NCBI GenBank assembly: GCA_024803745.1
Contig: JANJXV010000049.1
Span: forward strand, 3,675,001-3,739,000
Reading direction: 5' to 3'
DNA length: 64,000 nt
Source of the DNA: Megascapheus bottae
Lineage: Eukaryota; Chordata; Mammalia; Rodentia; Geomyidae
Below the pieces are notes generated by a model, which worked only from the letters and a program-made list of their open reading frames with translations, searched no databases and was not told the DNA's origin. The translations under genes and the position numbers were made by a program. How positions within the stretch are numbered: the first letter of the stretch is position 1; each line of letters opens with the position of its first letter. Below, one piece after another: positions 21,301 through 32,805 of this stretch.

Positions 21301-24300
21301 TTAGCGTTAGGGTTGGGGTAAGGATTAGGGTTAGGTTTAGGGCTAAGGTAAGTGTTAGGGTTAGGGTTAGTGTTAGCATTAAGGTTAGGGGTAGGGTAGG
21401 GGTAAGGTTTAGAGTTAGGGTTAGGGTTACGGTTAGGGTTAGGGGTTAGGGTTAGCGTTTGGTTTAGGGTTAGGTTTAGGGTAAGGATAAGAGTTAGGGT
21501 TAGGGATAAGTTAAGGGTTAGGGTTAGGGTAAGTGTTAGGGTTAGGTTTGTGGTTATGGTTAAGTTTAGGGTTAGGGTTAGGGTAAGCTTAAGGGTTAGG
21601 TTTAGGGTTATTTTAAGGGTAAGGATTAGGTTTAAGGTTAGGGTTAGCTTTATGTTTAGGGATAGGGTAAGGATAAGGGTAGGATTAAGGTTAGGGTTAG
21701 GGTAAGGGTTAGGGTTATGGTTAGGCTTAGGGTAAGGGTAAGTGTTAGGGTTAGGGTTTGGGTGAGGGTTAGGGTTTGGGTTAGGGTTATGGGTTAGCGC
21801 TAGTGTTAGGCTTAGGGTTAGGTTTAGGGTTAGGGTAAAGATAATGGTTAGGGTTAGGGTTAGGGTTAGGGTTAGTGTTAGGTTTAGGCTTAGGGTTAGA
21901 GTAAAAGTAAGGGTTAGGGAGAGGCTTAGGTTAGGGTTAAGGTTAAGGTTAGGGTTAGGGTTAGGGTTAGTTTAGGGTTATGGTTAGAGTAAGGGTAAGG
22001 GTTAGGATTATGGTTAGGGTTAGAGTTAGGGTTAGGGTTAGGATAAGGGTTAGGTTCTGGTTAGGGGAAGGGTTAGGGGAAGGGTTAGGGGTAGGGTTCG
22101 GGTTAGATTTAGAGTTAGGTTTTGGTAAGGGTAAGGGTTAGGTTAGTGTTAGGGTTAGGGTTAGGTTAAGGATTAGGGTTAGGGATTAGGGTTAGGGTTA
22201 GGGTTAGGGTAATGGTTAGGGTTAGGCTAAGGGTAAAGTATAGTGGTAGGGTTAGGGTTATGTTTAGGTTTCGGATTAAGGTTAGAGTTACGGTTAGGGT
22301 AAGGTTAAGGGTTAGGGTTAGAGTTAAGGTTAGGGTTAGCGTTAGGCTAAGGGTAAATGTTAGGGTTAGAGTTAGGGTTAAGGTAAGAGTAAGGGTTAGG
22401 GTTAGGGTTAAGGTTAGGTTTAGGGTAAGGGTTAGGGTTAGGGTTAGGTTAAGGTTAAGGTTAAGGGTTAGGGTTAGGGTAAGGGTAAGGGTTAGGGTTA
22501 GGGTTAGGATTAGGGTTCGGTTTAGAGTTAGGGTAAGGGTAAGGGTTAGGGTTAGGGTTTGGTTTAGGGTAATTGTTAGGGTTAGTTTTAGCGTTGGGGT
22601 TAAGGTTAGGGTTAGTGTTAGGATAAGGGTAAGGGTTAGGGTTAGGTTAGGTTTAGGGTAAGGGTTAGGGTTAGGTTTAGGGTAAGGGTAAGTTTTAGGG
22701 TTAGTGTTAGGGTTAGGTTTATGGTAAGGGAAAGGGTTAGGCTTAGGGTTAGGGTTAGGTTTAGGTATAGGATAAGGGTAAGGGTTAGGGTTAGGGCTAG
22801 GGTTAGATTTAGGGTTAGGGTAAGGGTAAGGGTTAGTGTTAGGGTTAGGATTAGGGTTAGGGTAAGGGTAAAGGTTAGTGTTAGGGTTAGGGTTAGGGTT
22901 AGGGTTCGGAATAAGTTTAGGGATACGGTTAGTGTAAGTGTAAGGGTTAATGTTAGGGTTAGGGTTAGGGTTAGCGTTAGGCTAAGGGTAAGTGTTAGGG
23001 TTAGGGTTAGGGTAGGGGTTAGGTTAAGTGTTAGGGTTAGGGTTAAGTTTAGATTAAGGGTAAGGGTTAGGGTTAAGGTTATGGTTAGGGTTTAGGGCTA
23101 GGGTTAGGGTTAGGGTTAGGGTTAGGGGTTAGGGTTAGTCTTAGGGTTAGGGTAAGGGTTAATGTTAGGGGTTAGGGTTAGTGTTAGGGTTAGGTTAAGG
23201 GTTAGGTTTAGGGTTAGGATAAGGGTTAGGGTTAGGGTTAGGTTTAGAGTTAGGGTAATGGTAAGTTTTATGCTTAGGGTAAGGGTTAGGGTTAGGGTAA
23301 GTGTTAGGGTTAGGTTTAGTGTTGGGGTTAAATTTAGGGTTAGGTTTAGTGTTACGGTTAGGGTTTGGGTTAGGGTTAAGATTAGGATAAGGGTAAGGAT
23401 TAGGGTTAGGTTTAGGTTTAGGGTAAGGGTTAGGGTTACGTTTAGGGTAAGGGTAAGTTTTAGGGTTAGGGTTCGGGTTAGGTTTAGGGTAAGGGAAAGG
23501 GTTAGGGTTAGGGTAAGGGTAAGCTTTAGTGTTAGGTTTAGGGTTATGGTTAGGGTAAGGGTAAGGGTAAGGGTTAGGGTTAGGATTAGGGTTAGGTTTA
23601 CGGTTAGGGTAAGGGTAAGGGTTAGGGTTAGAGTTAGGGTTAGGGTTAGGATTAGGGGTTAGGGTTAGGTTTAGGGTTAGGTTGAGGGTTAGGGTTATGA
23701 TTAGGGTAGGCTAAGGGTAAGTGTTACGTTTCGGGTTGGCGTTAGGGTTAGGGTTAGGGTTAGATTTAGGGTAAGTGTAAGGGTTACTGTTAGGGTTAGG
23801 TTTAAGGTTGAGTATAAGGTTAGGGTTACGGTTAGGGTAAGGGTAAGGTTTAGCGTTAGGGTTAGGGTTAGGGTTAGGCTTAGGGTTAAGGTAAGTGTAA
23901 GGGTTAGGGTTAGGGTTAGGGTTAGGGTAAGGGTAAGGGTTAGGATTAGGGTTAGGATTAGGGTTAGGTTTACGGTTAGGGTAAGGGTAAGGGTTAGGGT
24001 TAGGGTTAGGATTAGGCTTAGGATTAGGGTTAGGGTAAGGGTAAGGGTTAGGATTAGGGTTAGAGTTATGGTTAGGGTAAGGGTTATGGTTAGGTTTAGG
24101 GTTAGGGTAGGGTTTAGGGTAAGTGTTAGTGTTTGGGTTAGGGTTAGGATAAGGGTAAAGGTTAGGGTTAGGATTACGGTTAGGATTAGGGATTAGGATT
24201 AGGGTTAGGGTTAGGGTTAGGGTTAGGGGTTAGGGTTAGTGTTAGGGTTAGGGTAAGGGTTAGGGTTAGGGATTAGGGTTAGTGTTAGGGTTAGGTTAAG

Positions 24301-25798
24301 GAATAGGGTTAGGGTTAAGATAAGGGTTAGGGTTAGGGTTAGGGTTAGAGTTAGGGTAAGGGTAAGGGTTAGGGTTAGGGTTAGGTTAAGGGTAAGGTTT
24401 AGGGTTAGGGTAAAGGTAAGTGTTAGGGTTAGAGTTACGATTAGGGTTAGCTTTAGGGTAAGAGTAAGGGTAAGTGTTAGGGTTAGGGTTAGGATTAGGG
24501 TTAGGTTTAGGGTTAGGGTAAGGGTATGATTTAGGGTTAGGGTTAGGGTAAGGTTTAAGGTTAGGGTGAGGGTTAGGGTAGGGTTTATGGTAAGTGTTAG
24601 GGTTAGGGTTAGGGTTAGGGTTAGGATTAGGGATACGGTAAGAGTAAGGGTTAGGGTTAGGGTTAAGGTTGGGTTTAGGGTAAGGGTTAGGGTTAGGGTT
24701 AGGTTAAGTTTAAGGTTTAGTGTTAGGGTTAGGGTTAGGGTTAGGGTAAGGGTAAGGGTCAGGGTGAGGGTTAGGATTAGGGTTAGGGGTTAGGGTTAGC
24801 GTTAGGTTTAGGGTTAGGTTTAGGGTAAGGATAAGAGTTAGGGTTAGGGATAGGTTTAGGATTCGGGTTAGGTTTAGGGTTAGGGTTAGTTTTAGACTTA
24901 GGGTTAGGGTAAGGGTAAGGGTTAGGGTTACGGTTAGTGTTAGGGTTATGGTTAGGGTTAGGGCTTAGGGTTAGTGTTAGATTTAGGCTTAGGGTTAGGG
25001 TAAGGATAAGAGTTAGGGTTAGGGATAGGATTATGGTTAGGTTTAGGGTAAGGGTTATGGTTAGGGTTAGGGTTAAGGTTACGGTTAGGGTTAGGGTAAG
25101 TTTAAGGGTTAGGTTTAGGGTTATGGTAAGGGTAAGGATTAGGTTTAGGGTTAGTGTTAGGTTTAGGGTTAGGGTTAGGGTAAGGATAAGGGTATGGTTA
25201 TTGTTAGGGTTAGGGTTAGGTTTGGGTTAAGGTTAGGGTTATGGTGAGGGTAAGGGTAAGGTTTAGCGTTAGGTTTTTTGTTAGGGTTAAGGTATGGGTA
25301 AGGGTTAGTGTTAGGTTTAGGGTTATGTTTAGGGTTAGGATTAGGGTTAGGGTTAGGGTAAGGGTAAGGGTTAGGGTTAAGGTTAGGGTTACGGTTAGGT
25401 TTAGGGTTAGGGTTAGGGTTATTGTAAGGGTAAGAGCTAGGGTTAGGATTAGGGTTAGGGTTAGGGTAACATTTAGGGTTAGGGTTAGGGGTAGGGGTAG
25501 GTTTAGGGTGAGGGTTAGGGTAAGGGTAAGGGTTGGGGTTAGGGTTAGGGTTAGATTTTTTGTTGGGTTTTAAGGTTAGGTTTAGTGTTAGGGTAAGGGT
25601 AAGGGTTAGGGTTTGTGTTAGGGTTAGGGTAAGGGTTAGGGTTAGGGTTAGGTTTAGGTTTAGGGTTGGGTTTTAAGGTTAGGTTTATACTTAGGGTAAG
25701 GGAAAGGGTTAGGGTTAGGTTTAGGGTTAGGGTGAGGGTTAGGGTTAGGTTTAGGGTAAGGGTTAGGGTTATGTTTAGGGTTCGGGTAAGGATAAGGG
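18322..25798 (+). repeat. Duplicon block B, copy 1 (B1)
   Basis: This block matches 56,530-64,000 with an offset of 38,208, dropping to 38,202 near 19,880 after loss of one hexamer in the second copy. Scattered single-base differences are visible, for example GGA against GGG near 18,661 and TTACGG against TTAGGG near 21,430. The match still runs at the last base of the window, so the right border at 25,798 is imposed by the window and is not biological. Block B carries one copy each of the R, Q and P anchor motifs (21,090; 22,235; 23,161), making it an older paralogue of the right part of block A. It contains no gene. Confidence 0.9.
20460..20590 (+). repeat. Exact 54 bp tandem duplication in B1
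   Basis: The nine-hexamer stretch holding TTTAAGATTAGGG occurs twice, with TAAGAT at 20,491 and 20,545, exactly 54 bp apart. The B2 copy has it at 58,693 and 58,747. The size equals the nine-hexamer periodicity seen elsewhere. Confidence 0.88.
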
Positions 25799-26089
25799 TT
25801 AGGGTTAAGGTAGGGTAAGGGTTAGCGTTAAGGTTAGAGTTAGGGTGAGCGTAAGGTAAGTGTTAGGGTTAGGTTTAGGGTTAAGTTTAGGGTAAGGGTA
25901 AGGGTTAGGTTTAGGGTTAGGGTTAGGTTTAGGGTTAGCATTAGGGTTAGGGTAAGGGTAAGGGTTAGGGTTAAGGTTAGGGTTAGGTTTAGGGTTAGGG
26001 TTACGATTACGGTAAGGGTAAGTTTTAGGGTTAGGATTAGGGTTTGGGTTAAGGTAAGGGTTAGGGTTAGGGTTAGGGTTAGGTTTAGG

Positions 26090-26748
26090 GTTAGGGTTAG
26101 GGTAAGGGTAAGGGTTAGGGTTAGGGTTAGGTTTAGGGTTGTGGTTAAGGTTAGGGTAAGGTTTAGGATGAGGGTAAGGGTAAGGGTTAGGGTTGTGGCT
26201 AGGGTTAGGGTGTGGGTTAGGGTTAGGGGTAGGGTTAGGGTTACGGTTAGGTTTAGGCTTACGGTAGGGTTAGGGTTAGGGTTAGGGTAAGGGTATGTGT
26301 TAGGGTTAGTGTTACTGTTAGGCTTAGGGTTAGGGTTAACGTTAGGGTAAGGGTAAGGTTTAGGGGTAGGGTTAGGGTTAAGGTAAGGGTGAGGGTTAGG
26401 GTTAGGGTAAGGATTATGTTTAGGGTTAGGGTTAGGGTAGTGGATAGGGTAAGGGTAAGTGTTAGGGTTAGGGTAAGAAGAATGGTAAGGGTTAGGGTTA
26501 GGGTTAGGGTAAGGGTTAGGGTTAGGGTTAGGGTTAGGGTTAGGTTTAGGGTTAGGGTTAAGGTAAGGTTATGGGTAAGCGTTAGGGTTAGGGTTAGGGT
26601 TAGTGTTAGGTTTAGGGTTAGGGTTAGGGTAAGGGCAATTGTTAGGGTTAGGGTTAGGGTTAAGTTTAGGGTTAGGGTTAGAGTTTGGGTTAGGTTTAGG
26701 GTTAGAGTTTGGATAAGGGTAAGGGTTAGGGTTAGGGTTAGGGTTAAG
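26090..26748 (+). repeat. Segment of block C repeated 3,626 bp downstream
   Basis: The sequence matches about 29,716-30,374 at a constant offset of 3,626. Shared markers are GGGTTGTGGTTAAGG (26,137), TATGTGTTAGG near 26,296, GTAGTGGATAGGG near 26,427 and GGGCAATTGTTAGGG (26,633). The match ends where TTAAGGTTAGGG is replaced by TTAAGGTTTGGG. Differences are scattered single bases. Confidence 0.83.
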
Positions 26749-27699
26749 GTTAGGGTTAGGGTTAGGATTAGGGTAAGGGTAATGGTTAGGGTTAGGGTTG
26801 GGGTTAGGGTTGAGTTAAGGGTTAGGGTTAGGGGTAGGTTTATGATTAGGGCAAGGGTAAGGGTTAGGGTTAGGGTTAGGGTTAGCGTTATGGTAAGGGT
26901 AAGTGTTTGGGTTAGGGTTAGGGTTAAGATAAGAGTAAGGGTTAGGGTTACTGTTAAGGTTAGGCTTAGGGTAAGGGTTAGGGTTAGGGTTAGGTTAAGG
27001 GTAAGGTTCAGGGTTAGGGTTAGGGTTATGGTTAGGGTAAGGGTAAGGGTAAGGGTTAGGGTTAGGGTTAGGATAAGGGTTAGGTTTAGGGTTAGGGTAA
27101 GGGTAAGGGTTAGCGTTATGGTTAGGATCAGGGTTAGGTTTAGGGTTAGGGTAAGGGTAAGGCTTAGGGTTAGGGTTAGGGTTAGGGTAAGGTTTAGGTT
27201 AGGGTTAGGGTTAGGGTAGGTGTTAGGGTAAGCGTAAGAGTTAGGTTAAGGGTTAGGGTTAGGGTTAGGATAAGGGTTAGGGTTAGGGTTAGGGTTAGTG
27301 TTAGGCTTACGGGTTAGGGTTAGGATCAGGGTTAGGTTTAAGGTAAGGGTAAGGGCAGGGTTAGGGTTAGTGTTTAGGTAAGTGTTAGGGTTAGGGTTAG
27401 GGTTAGGGTTATTGTAAGGGTAAGGGTTAGGGTTAGGGTTAGGGTTAGGTGTTAGGGTTAGGGTTAGGGTTAGCTTTAGTGTTAGGGTTAGGTTATGGCT
27501 AAGGGTTATGGTTAGGGTTAGGGTTTGCGTTAGGTTTAGTGTTTGTGTTAGGTTAAGGGTAAGGGTTAGGTTTAGGGATAGGTTTAGGGTTAGGGTTAGG
27601 TTTACGGTTAGGGTAAGGGTTATGGTTGGGGTTAGGGTTAGGGTTAGGGTAAGGGTAAGGGTTAGGGTTAGGGTTAGGGTTAGGGTTATGTTTAGGATT

Positions 27700-29600
27700 A
27701 GGTTAAGGGTAAGGGTTAGGGTTAGAGTTAGGGCTAGGGTAAGGGTTAAGGATATGGTTAGGGGTATGATTAGGGTAAGGATAAGTGTTAGGGTTAGGGT
27801 TATTGTTAGGGTTAGGATAAGGGTAAGGTTTAGGGTTAGGTTTAGGGTTAGTGTTAGGTTTAGGGTTAAAGCTAGGGTAAGGGTAAGGTTAGGGATACGG
27901 TTAGGGTTAGGGTTAAGGTTAAGGTTAGTGTTATGGTTAGGGTTAGGTTTAGGGTTAGGGTTAGGGTAATGGTAAGGGTTAGGGTTAGATTAAGGTTTAG
28001 GTTAGGGTTAGAGTAACGGTTAGGGTTAGGGTTAGGTTAGGGTAAGGGTAAGGGTTAGGTTTAGTGTTAGGGTTATGGTTGGGTTAAGGGTTAGAATTAG
28101 GGGTTAGGGTTAGGATAAGGGTTAGGTTTAGGGGTTAGGGGTTAGGGTTAGGGTTATGGTTATGGTTAGGTAATGGTTAGGGTTAAGCTAAGGGTAAGTG
28201 TTAGGGTTAGGGTTAGCGTTAGTGTTAGGGTTAGGGTTAGGTTTAGGGTTAGGGTTAGGGTTAGGATCAGCGTTAGGGTAAGGGTAAGGGTAAGTGTTAG
28301 GGTTAGGGTTAGGGTTAAGGTAAGGGTTAGGGTTAGGGTTAAGTTTAGGTTTAGGGTAAGGGTTAGGGTTAGGGTAAGGGTAAGGTTTAGGGTTAGGGTT
28401 AGGATTAGGGTTAGGTTTAGGTTTAGAGTAAGGGTAAGGGTTAGGTTTAGGGTTAGGATTAGGGTTAGGTTTAGGGTTAGGGTAAGGGTAAGGGTTAGGG
28501 TAGGGTTAGGGTTAGGGTTAGTGTAAGAGTTAGGGTTAGGGTTAGGGTTAGGGTAGGGATTAGGGTAAGTGTTAGGGTTAGGGTTAGGGTTAGGATAAGG
28601 GTAAGGGTTAGGGTTACGTTTAGGGTTAGGTGTTAAGGTTACGGTTAGGGTTTGGGTTATAGTTAGGGCTAGGGTAAGGGTTAGGGATATGGTTAGGAGT
28701 ATGGTTAGGGTAAGGATAAGTGTTAGGGTTAGGGTTATGGTTAGGGTTAGGGTAAGGTAAGGTTTAGGGTTAGGGTTAGTTTTAGGCCTACGGGTTAGGG
28801 TTAGGGTTAGGGTTAGTTTAAGGGTTAGGGTAAAGGTAATGTTTAGGGTTAGGGTTAGGGTTAGTGTTAGGTTTAGGGTTAAAGCGAGGGTAAGTGTAAA
28901 GGTTAGTTATGCGGTTAGGGTTAGGGTTAAGGTTAGGGTTAGTGTTATGGTTAGGGTTAGGTTTAGGGTTAGGGTTAGGGTAATGGTAAGGGTTAGGGTT
29001 AGGGTTAGGGTAATGGTAAGGGTTAGGGTTACAGTAACGGTTAGGGTTAGAGTTCGGGTTAGATTTAGGGTTAGGTTAGGGTAAAGGTAAGGTTTAGGTT
29101 TAGTGTTAGGGTTATGGTTGGGTTAAGGGTTAGAATTAGGGGTTAGGGTTAGGTTAAGGGCTAGGTTTAGGGGTTAGGGGTTAGGGTTAGGGTTAGGTAA
29201 TGGTTAGGATTAAGCTAAGGGTAAGTGTTAGGGTTAGGGTTAGCGTTAGGTTTAGGGTTAGGGTTAGGTTTAGGGTTAGGGTTAGGGTTAGGATCAGCGT
29301 TAGGGTAAGGGTAAGGGTAAGTGTTAGGGTTAGGGTTAGGGTTAAGGTAAGGGTTAGGGTTAGGGTTAAGATTAGGTTTAGGGTAAGGGTTAGGGTTAGG
29401 GTTAGGGTAAGGGTAAGGTTTAGGGTTAGGGTTAGGATTAGGGTTAGGTTTAGGTTTAGAGTAAGGGTAAGGGTTAGGTTTAGGGTTAGGATTAGGGTTA
29501 GGTTTAGGGTTAGGGTAAGGGTAAGGGTTAGGTAGGGTTAGGGTTAGGGTTAGGGTAAGAGTTAGGGTTAGGGTTAGGGTTAGGGTAGGGATTAGGGTAA
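27700..29600 (+). repeat. Near-tandem duplication of about 1 kb in block C
   Basis: About 27,700-28,580 is repeated at about 28,640-29,600. Markers are GATATGGTTAGG (27,751 and 28,686), TTAAAGC (27,866 and 28,879) and TTAAGCTAAGGGTAAGTG (about 28,184 and 29,211). The offset grows from 935 to 1,013 to 1,027, so the second copy carries extra units. A more distant relative of the right half lies at about 52,334. Confidence 0.8.
28375..28499 (+). repeat. Clear nine-hexamer (54 bp) higher-order repeat
   Basis: TAAGGG doublets begin at 28,375, 28,429 and 28,483, each 54 bp apart. The units between run: two TAAGG(G/T), two TTAGG(G/T), TTAGGA, TTAGGG, TTAGGT, then two more TTAG units. The same order occurs at 15,492-15,545 and, with one TTCGGT, at 22,490-22,543. 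At the window start the doublets are spaced 48 bp (7 to 55) and 60 bp (55 to 115), so the period also drifts by one hexamer. Confidence 0.85.
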
Positions 29601-30609
29601 GTGTTAGGGTTAGGCTTAGGTTTAGGGTTAGTTTTAGGGTAAGGGTAAGGTTTAGGGTTTGGATTAGGGTTTGGGTTACAGTAAGGGTTAGGGTTAGGGT
29701 TAGGGTTAGTATAGGGTTAGGGTTAGGGTAAGGGTAAGGGTTAGGGTTAGGGTTAGGTTTAGGGTTGTGGTTAAGGTTAGGGTTAGGGTTAGGGTGAGGG
29801 TAAGGGTAAGGGTTAGGGTTATGGTTAGGGTTAGGGTATGGGTTAGGGTTAGGGATAGGTTTAGGGTTACGGTTAGGTTTAGGCTTACGGTAGGGTTAGG
29901 GTTAGGGTTAGGGTAAGGGTATGTGTTAGGTTTAGTGTTACGGTTAGGCTTAGGTTTAGGGTTAACGTTAGGGTAAGGGTAAGGTTTAGAGGTAGGGTTA
30001 GGGTTAAGGTAAGGGTGAGGGTTAGGGTTAGGGTAAGGATTATGGTTAGGGTTAGGGTTAGGGTAGTGGATAGGGTAAGGGTAAGTGTTAGGGTTAGGGT
30101 AAGAATAATGGTAAGGGTTAGGGTTAGGGTTAGGGTTAGGGTAAGGGTTAGGGTTAGCGTTAGGGTTAGGTTTAGGGTTAGGATTAGGGTAAGGTTATGG
30201 GTAAGCGTTAGGGTTAGGGTTAGGGTTAGTGTTAGGTTTAGGGTTAGGGTTAGGGTAAGGGCAATTGTTAGGGTTAGGGTTAGGGTTAAGTTTAGGGTTA
30301 GGGTTAGAGTTTGGGTTAGGTTTAGGGTTAGAGTTTGGATAAGGGTAAGGGTTAGGGTTAGGGTTAGGGTTAAGGTTTGGGTTAGGGTTAGGGATAGGGT
30401 TAGGGTAAGGTTTAGAGTTAGGCTTAGGGTTAGGTTAAGGGTATGGGTTAGGGTTAGGGTTAGGGTTAGGGTTAAGGTTAGGGTAAGGGTTAGGTTTAGG
30501 GTTAGGGTTAGGGTTAGGGTAAGTGTTAGTGTTAGGGTTAGGGTAAGGGTAAGGGTTAGGGTTCGGCTTAGGTTTAGGGTTAGGGTTACGGTTAGGGTAA
30601 GGGTAAGGT

Positions 30610-30657
30610 TTAGGGTTAGGGTTAGGGTTAGGGTTAGGGTTAGGGTTAGGGTTAGGG
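30610..30657 (+). repeat. Longest perfect TTAGGG run noticed (8 units)
   Basis: Eight consecutive TTAGGG units occur with no variant, bounded by AAGGT on the left and TAAGGG on the right. Other long runs are 7 units at 17,821-17,862 and 50,583-50,624. Runs this short in 64 kb indicate that telomerase is not renewing this DNA. Confidence 0.8.
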
Positions 30658-31927
30658 TAAGGGTTAGGATTATGGTTAGGTTTATGGTTAGGATTAGAGT
30701 TAGGGGTAGGTTTAGGGTTAGGGTTAGGGTTAGGATAAGGTTTAGGATTTGGGTTCGGGGTTAAGGTTAGGGTTAGGGTTAGAATTAAGTTTAGGGTTAG
30801 GGTTAGGTTAAGGGTAAGGGTTAGGGTTAGGGTTAGGCTTAAGGTTAGGGTTAGGGTTAGGGTTAGGGTAAGGGTTATGGTTAGGGTTAGGGTAAGGGTT
30901 AAGTTTAGGGTTAGGGTTAGGGTTAGAGTTAGGGTTAGGGTTAGGGTAAGGGTTAGGGGTAGGGTTAGGCTAAGGGTTAAGGTTAGGGTTAGGGTTAAGG
31001 TTAGAGTTAGGGGTAGGTTTAGGGTAAGGGTAAGCTTTAGGGTTAGTGCTATTGTTAAGGTTAGGTTTAGGGTTAGCCTTAGGGTAAGGGTAAGTTTAGG
31101 GTTAGGGTTAAGGTAAGGGTAAGGGTTAGGGTTAGTGTTAGGGTTATGGTTAGGGTAAGGGTTAGGGATAGGTTTAGTGTAAGGGTAAGGTTTCGGGTTA
31201 GGGTTGGGGTTAGGGTCAGGGTTAGGATTTGGTTAAGGGTAAGGGTTTGGGTTAGGGTGAGGGTTAGGGTTAGGGTTAGGGTTAGGGTAAGGTTAAGGGT
31301 TAGGGTTAAGGTAGGGTTAGGGTTAGCGTTAGGGTTAGGGTTAAGGTTAGGGTTAGGGTGAGGCTAAGGGTGAGGGTTAGGGTTAGGTTTAGTGGAAGGG
31401 TAAGGTTTCAGGTTAGGGTTGGATTTAGGGTTAGGGTTAGGGTTAGGGTAAGGGTAAGGGTTAGGGTTAGGGTTAGGATTAGGGTTAGGGTAAGGGTTAG
31501 GGTTAGGGTTAGGGTTAGGTTTAGTGTTAGGGTTAGGGTTAGGGTTAGGTTTAGGGTTAGGGTTAGGGTTAGGGTTAGGTTTAGGGTAAAGATAAGGGAT
31601 AGGGTTAGGGTTAGGCTTAGTGTTAGGTTTAGGGTTAGGTTTAGGGTAAGGGTAAGGTTCAGGGATAGGGTTAGGGTTAGGGTTAAAGTTAGGCGTAGGG
31701 TTATGGTTAGGGTTAGGTTTACGGTTAGGGTTAGCGTAAGGGTAAGGTTAAGGGTAAGGGTTAGGGTTAGGGTTAGGGTTAGGTTTAGGGTTACGGTTAG
31801 GGTAAGGGTTAAGTTAGGGTTAGGGTTAGGGTTAGGTTTAGGGGTTAGGGTTAGTGTTAGGGTTAGAGTAAGTGTTAGGGTTAGGGGTTAGGGTTAGTGT
31901 TAGGGTTAGGGTAAGGGTTAGGGTTAG

Positions 31928-32805
31928 TGTTAGGATAAGGTTTAGGGTTAGGGTTAGGGTTAGGGTTAGTGTTAGGGTTAGGGTTAGCGTTGGGGTTAAG
32001 GTTAGGGTTAGGGTTAGGGTAAGGGTAAGGATTAGGGTTAGGCTTAGAGTTAGGATTAGGGTTAGGTTTATGGTTAGGGTTATGGTTAGGGTTAGGGTAA
32101 GGGTAAGGGTAAGGGTTAGGGTTAGGATTAGGGTTAGGTGTTAGAGTTAGGGTTAGGGTTAGGTTTAGAGTTAGGGTTCGCGTTAGGTTTAGTGTTTGGG
32201 TTAGGGTAACTGTAAAGGTTAGGGTTCGGGTTAGTGTTAGGTTTACGGTTAGGGTAAGGGTTAGGGTTAGGGTTAGGGAAAGAGCAAGGGTTAGGGTTAG
32301 GGAAAGAGCAAGGATAGGGTTAGGGTTAGGGTTAGATTAAGGATTAGGGTTAGGGTTAGGGTTAGGGTAAGGGTTAGGGTTAGGTTAAGGTTAAGGGTTA
32401 GGATTAGGGTTAGTGGTAGGGTTACGGATTAGGGTTAGGGTTAGGGTTAGGTTTAGGGTTAGGTTAAAGATAAGGGATAGGGTTAGGGTTAGGGTTACTG
32501 TTAGGTTTAGGTTTAGGGTTAGGGATAGAGTTAGGGTTCGTATTAGGTTTACGATTAGGGTTAGATTAAGAGTTAGTTTTAGGTTTAGGGTTATGGTTAA
32601 GGTTACTGTTATTGTTAGGGTAAGGATAAGGGTTAGGGTTAGGGTGAGGGTTAGGGTTAGGGTAAGTGTTAGGGTTAGGTTTAGGGTTAGGGTTAGTGTT
32701 AGGGTAAGGAAAAGGGTTAGGCTTAAGGTAGGGATAGGGTTAGCGTTAAGGTTAAGGTTATGGTGAGGGTAAGCATAAGGGTTAGGTTTAGGGTTAGGGT
32801 TAGGG
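31928..32805 (+). repeat. Partial copy of the 4,570-5,441 segment preceding A2
   Basis: From about 31,928 the sequence follows 4,570-5,441 with an offset of 27,358, rising to 27,364 after about 180 bp. It is less perfect than the A1/A2 match, with several changes near 32,098-32,130. It runs straight into 32,806, the base matching window position 1. Since 5,442 onward also matches position 1 onward, this junction shows that the segment ending at 5,441 is normally followed by the segment starting at 1. That is the signature of a tandem unit of about 5.44 kb. Confidence 0.85.

Larger units (their letters stand above)
25799..31927 (+). repeat. Block C: telomere-like array seen once in the window
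   Basis: This stretch has the same degenerate hexamer composition but no near-identical partner inside the window. If the B2 duplication continues past position 64,000, its second copy would lie there. It has two internal duplications, about 26,090-26,748 with 29,716-30,374 and about 27,700-28,580 with 28,640-29,600. It also holds the cleanest 54 bp periodicity (28,375-28,499) and the longest perfect TTAGGG run found (30,610-30,657). I see no gene or non-telomeric sequence in it. Confidence 0.8.

Noticed and set aside
30610..30657. Functional chromosome terminus or new telomere seed
   Set aside because: Eight perfect units flanked by variants on both sides is too short, and the array continues past it.
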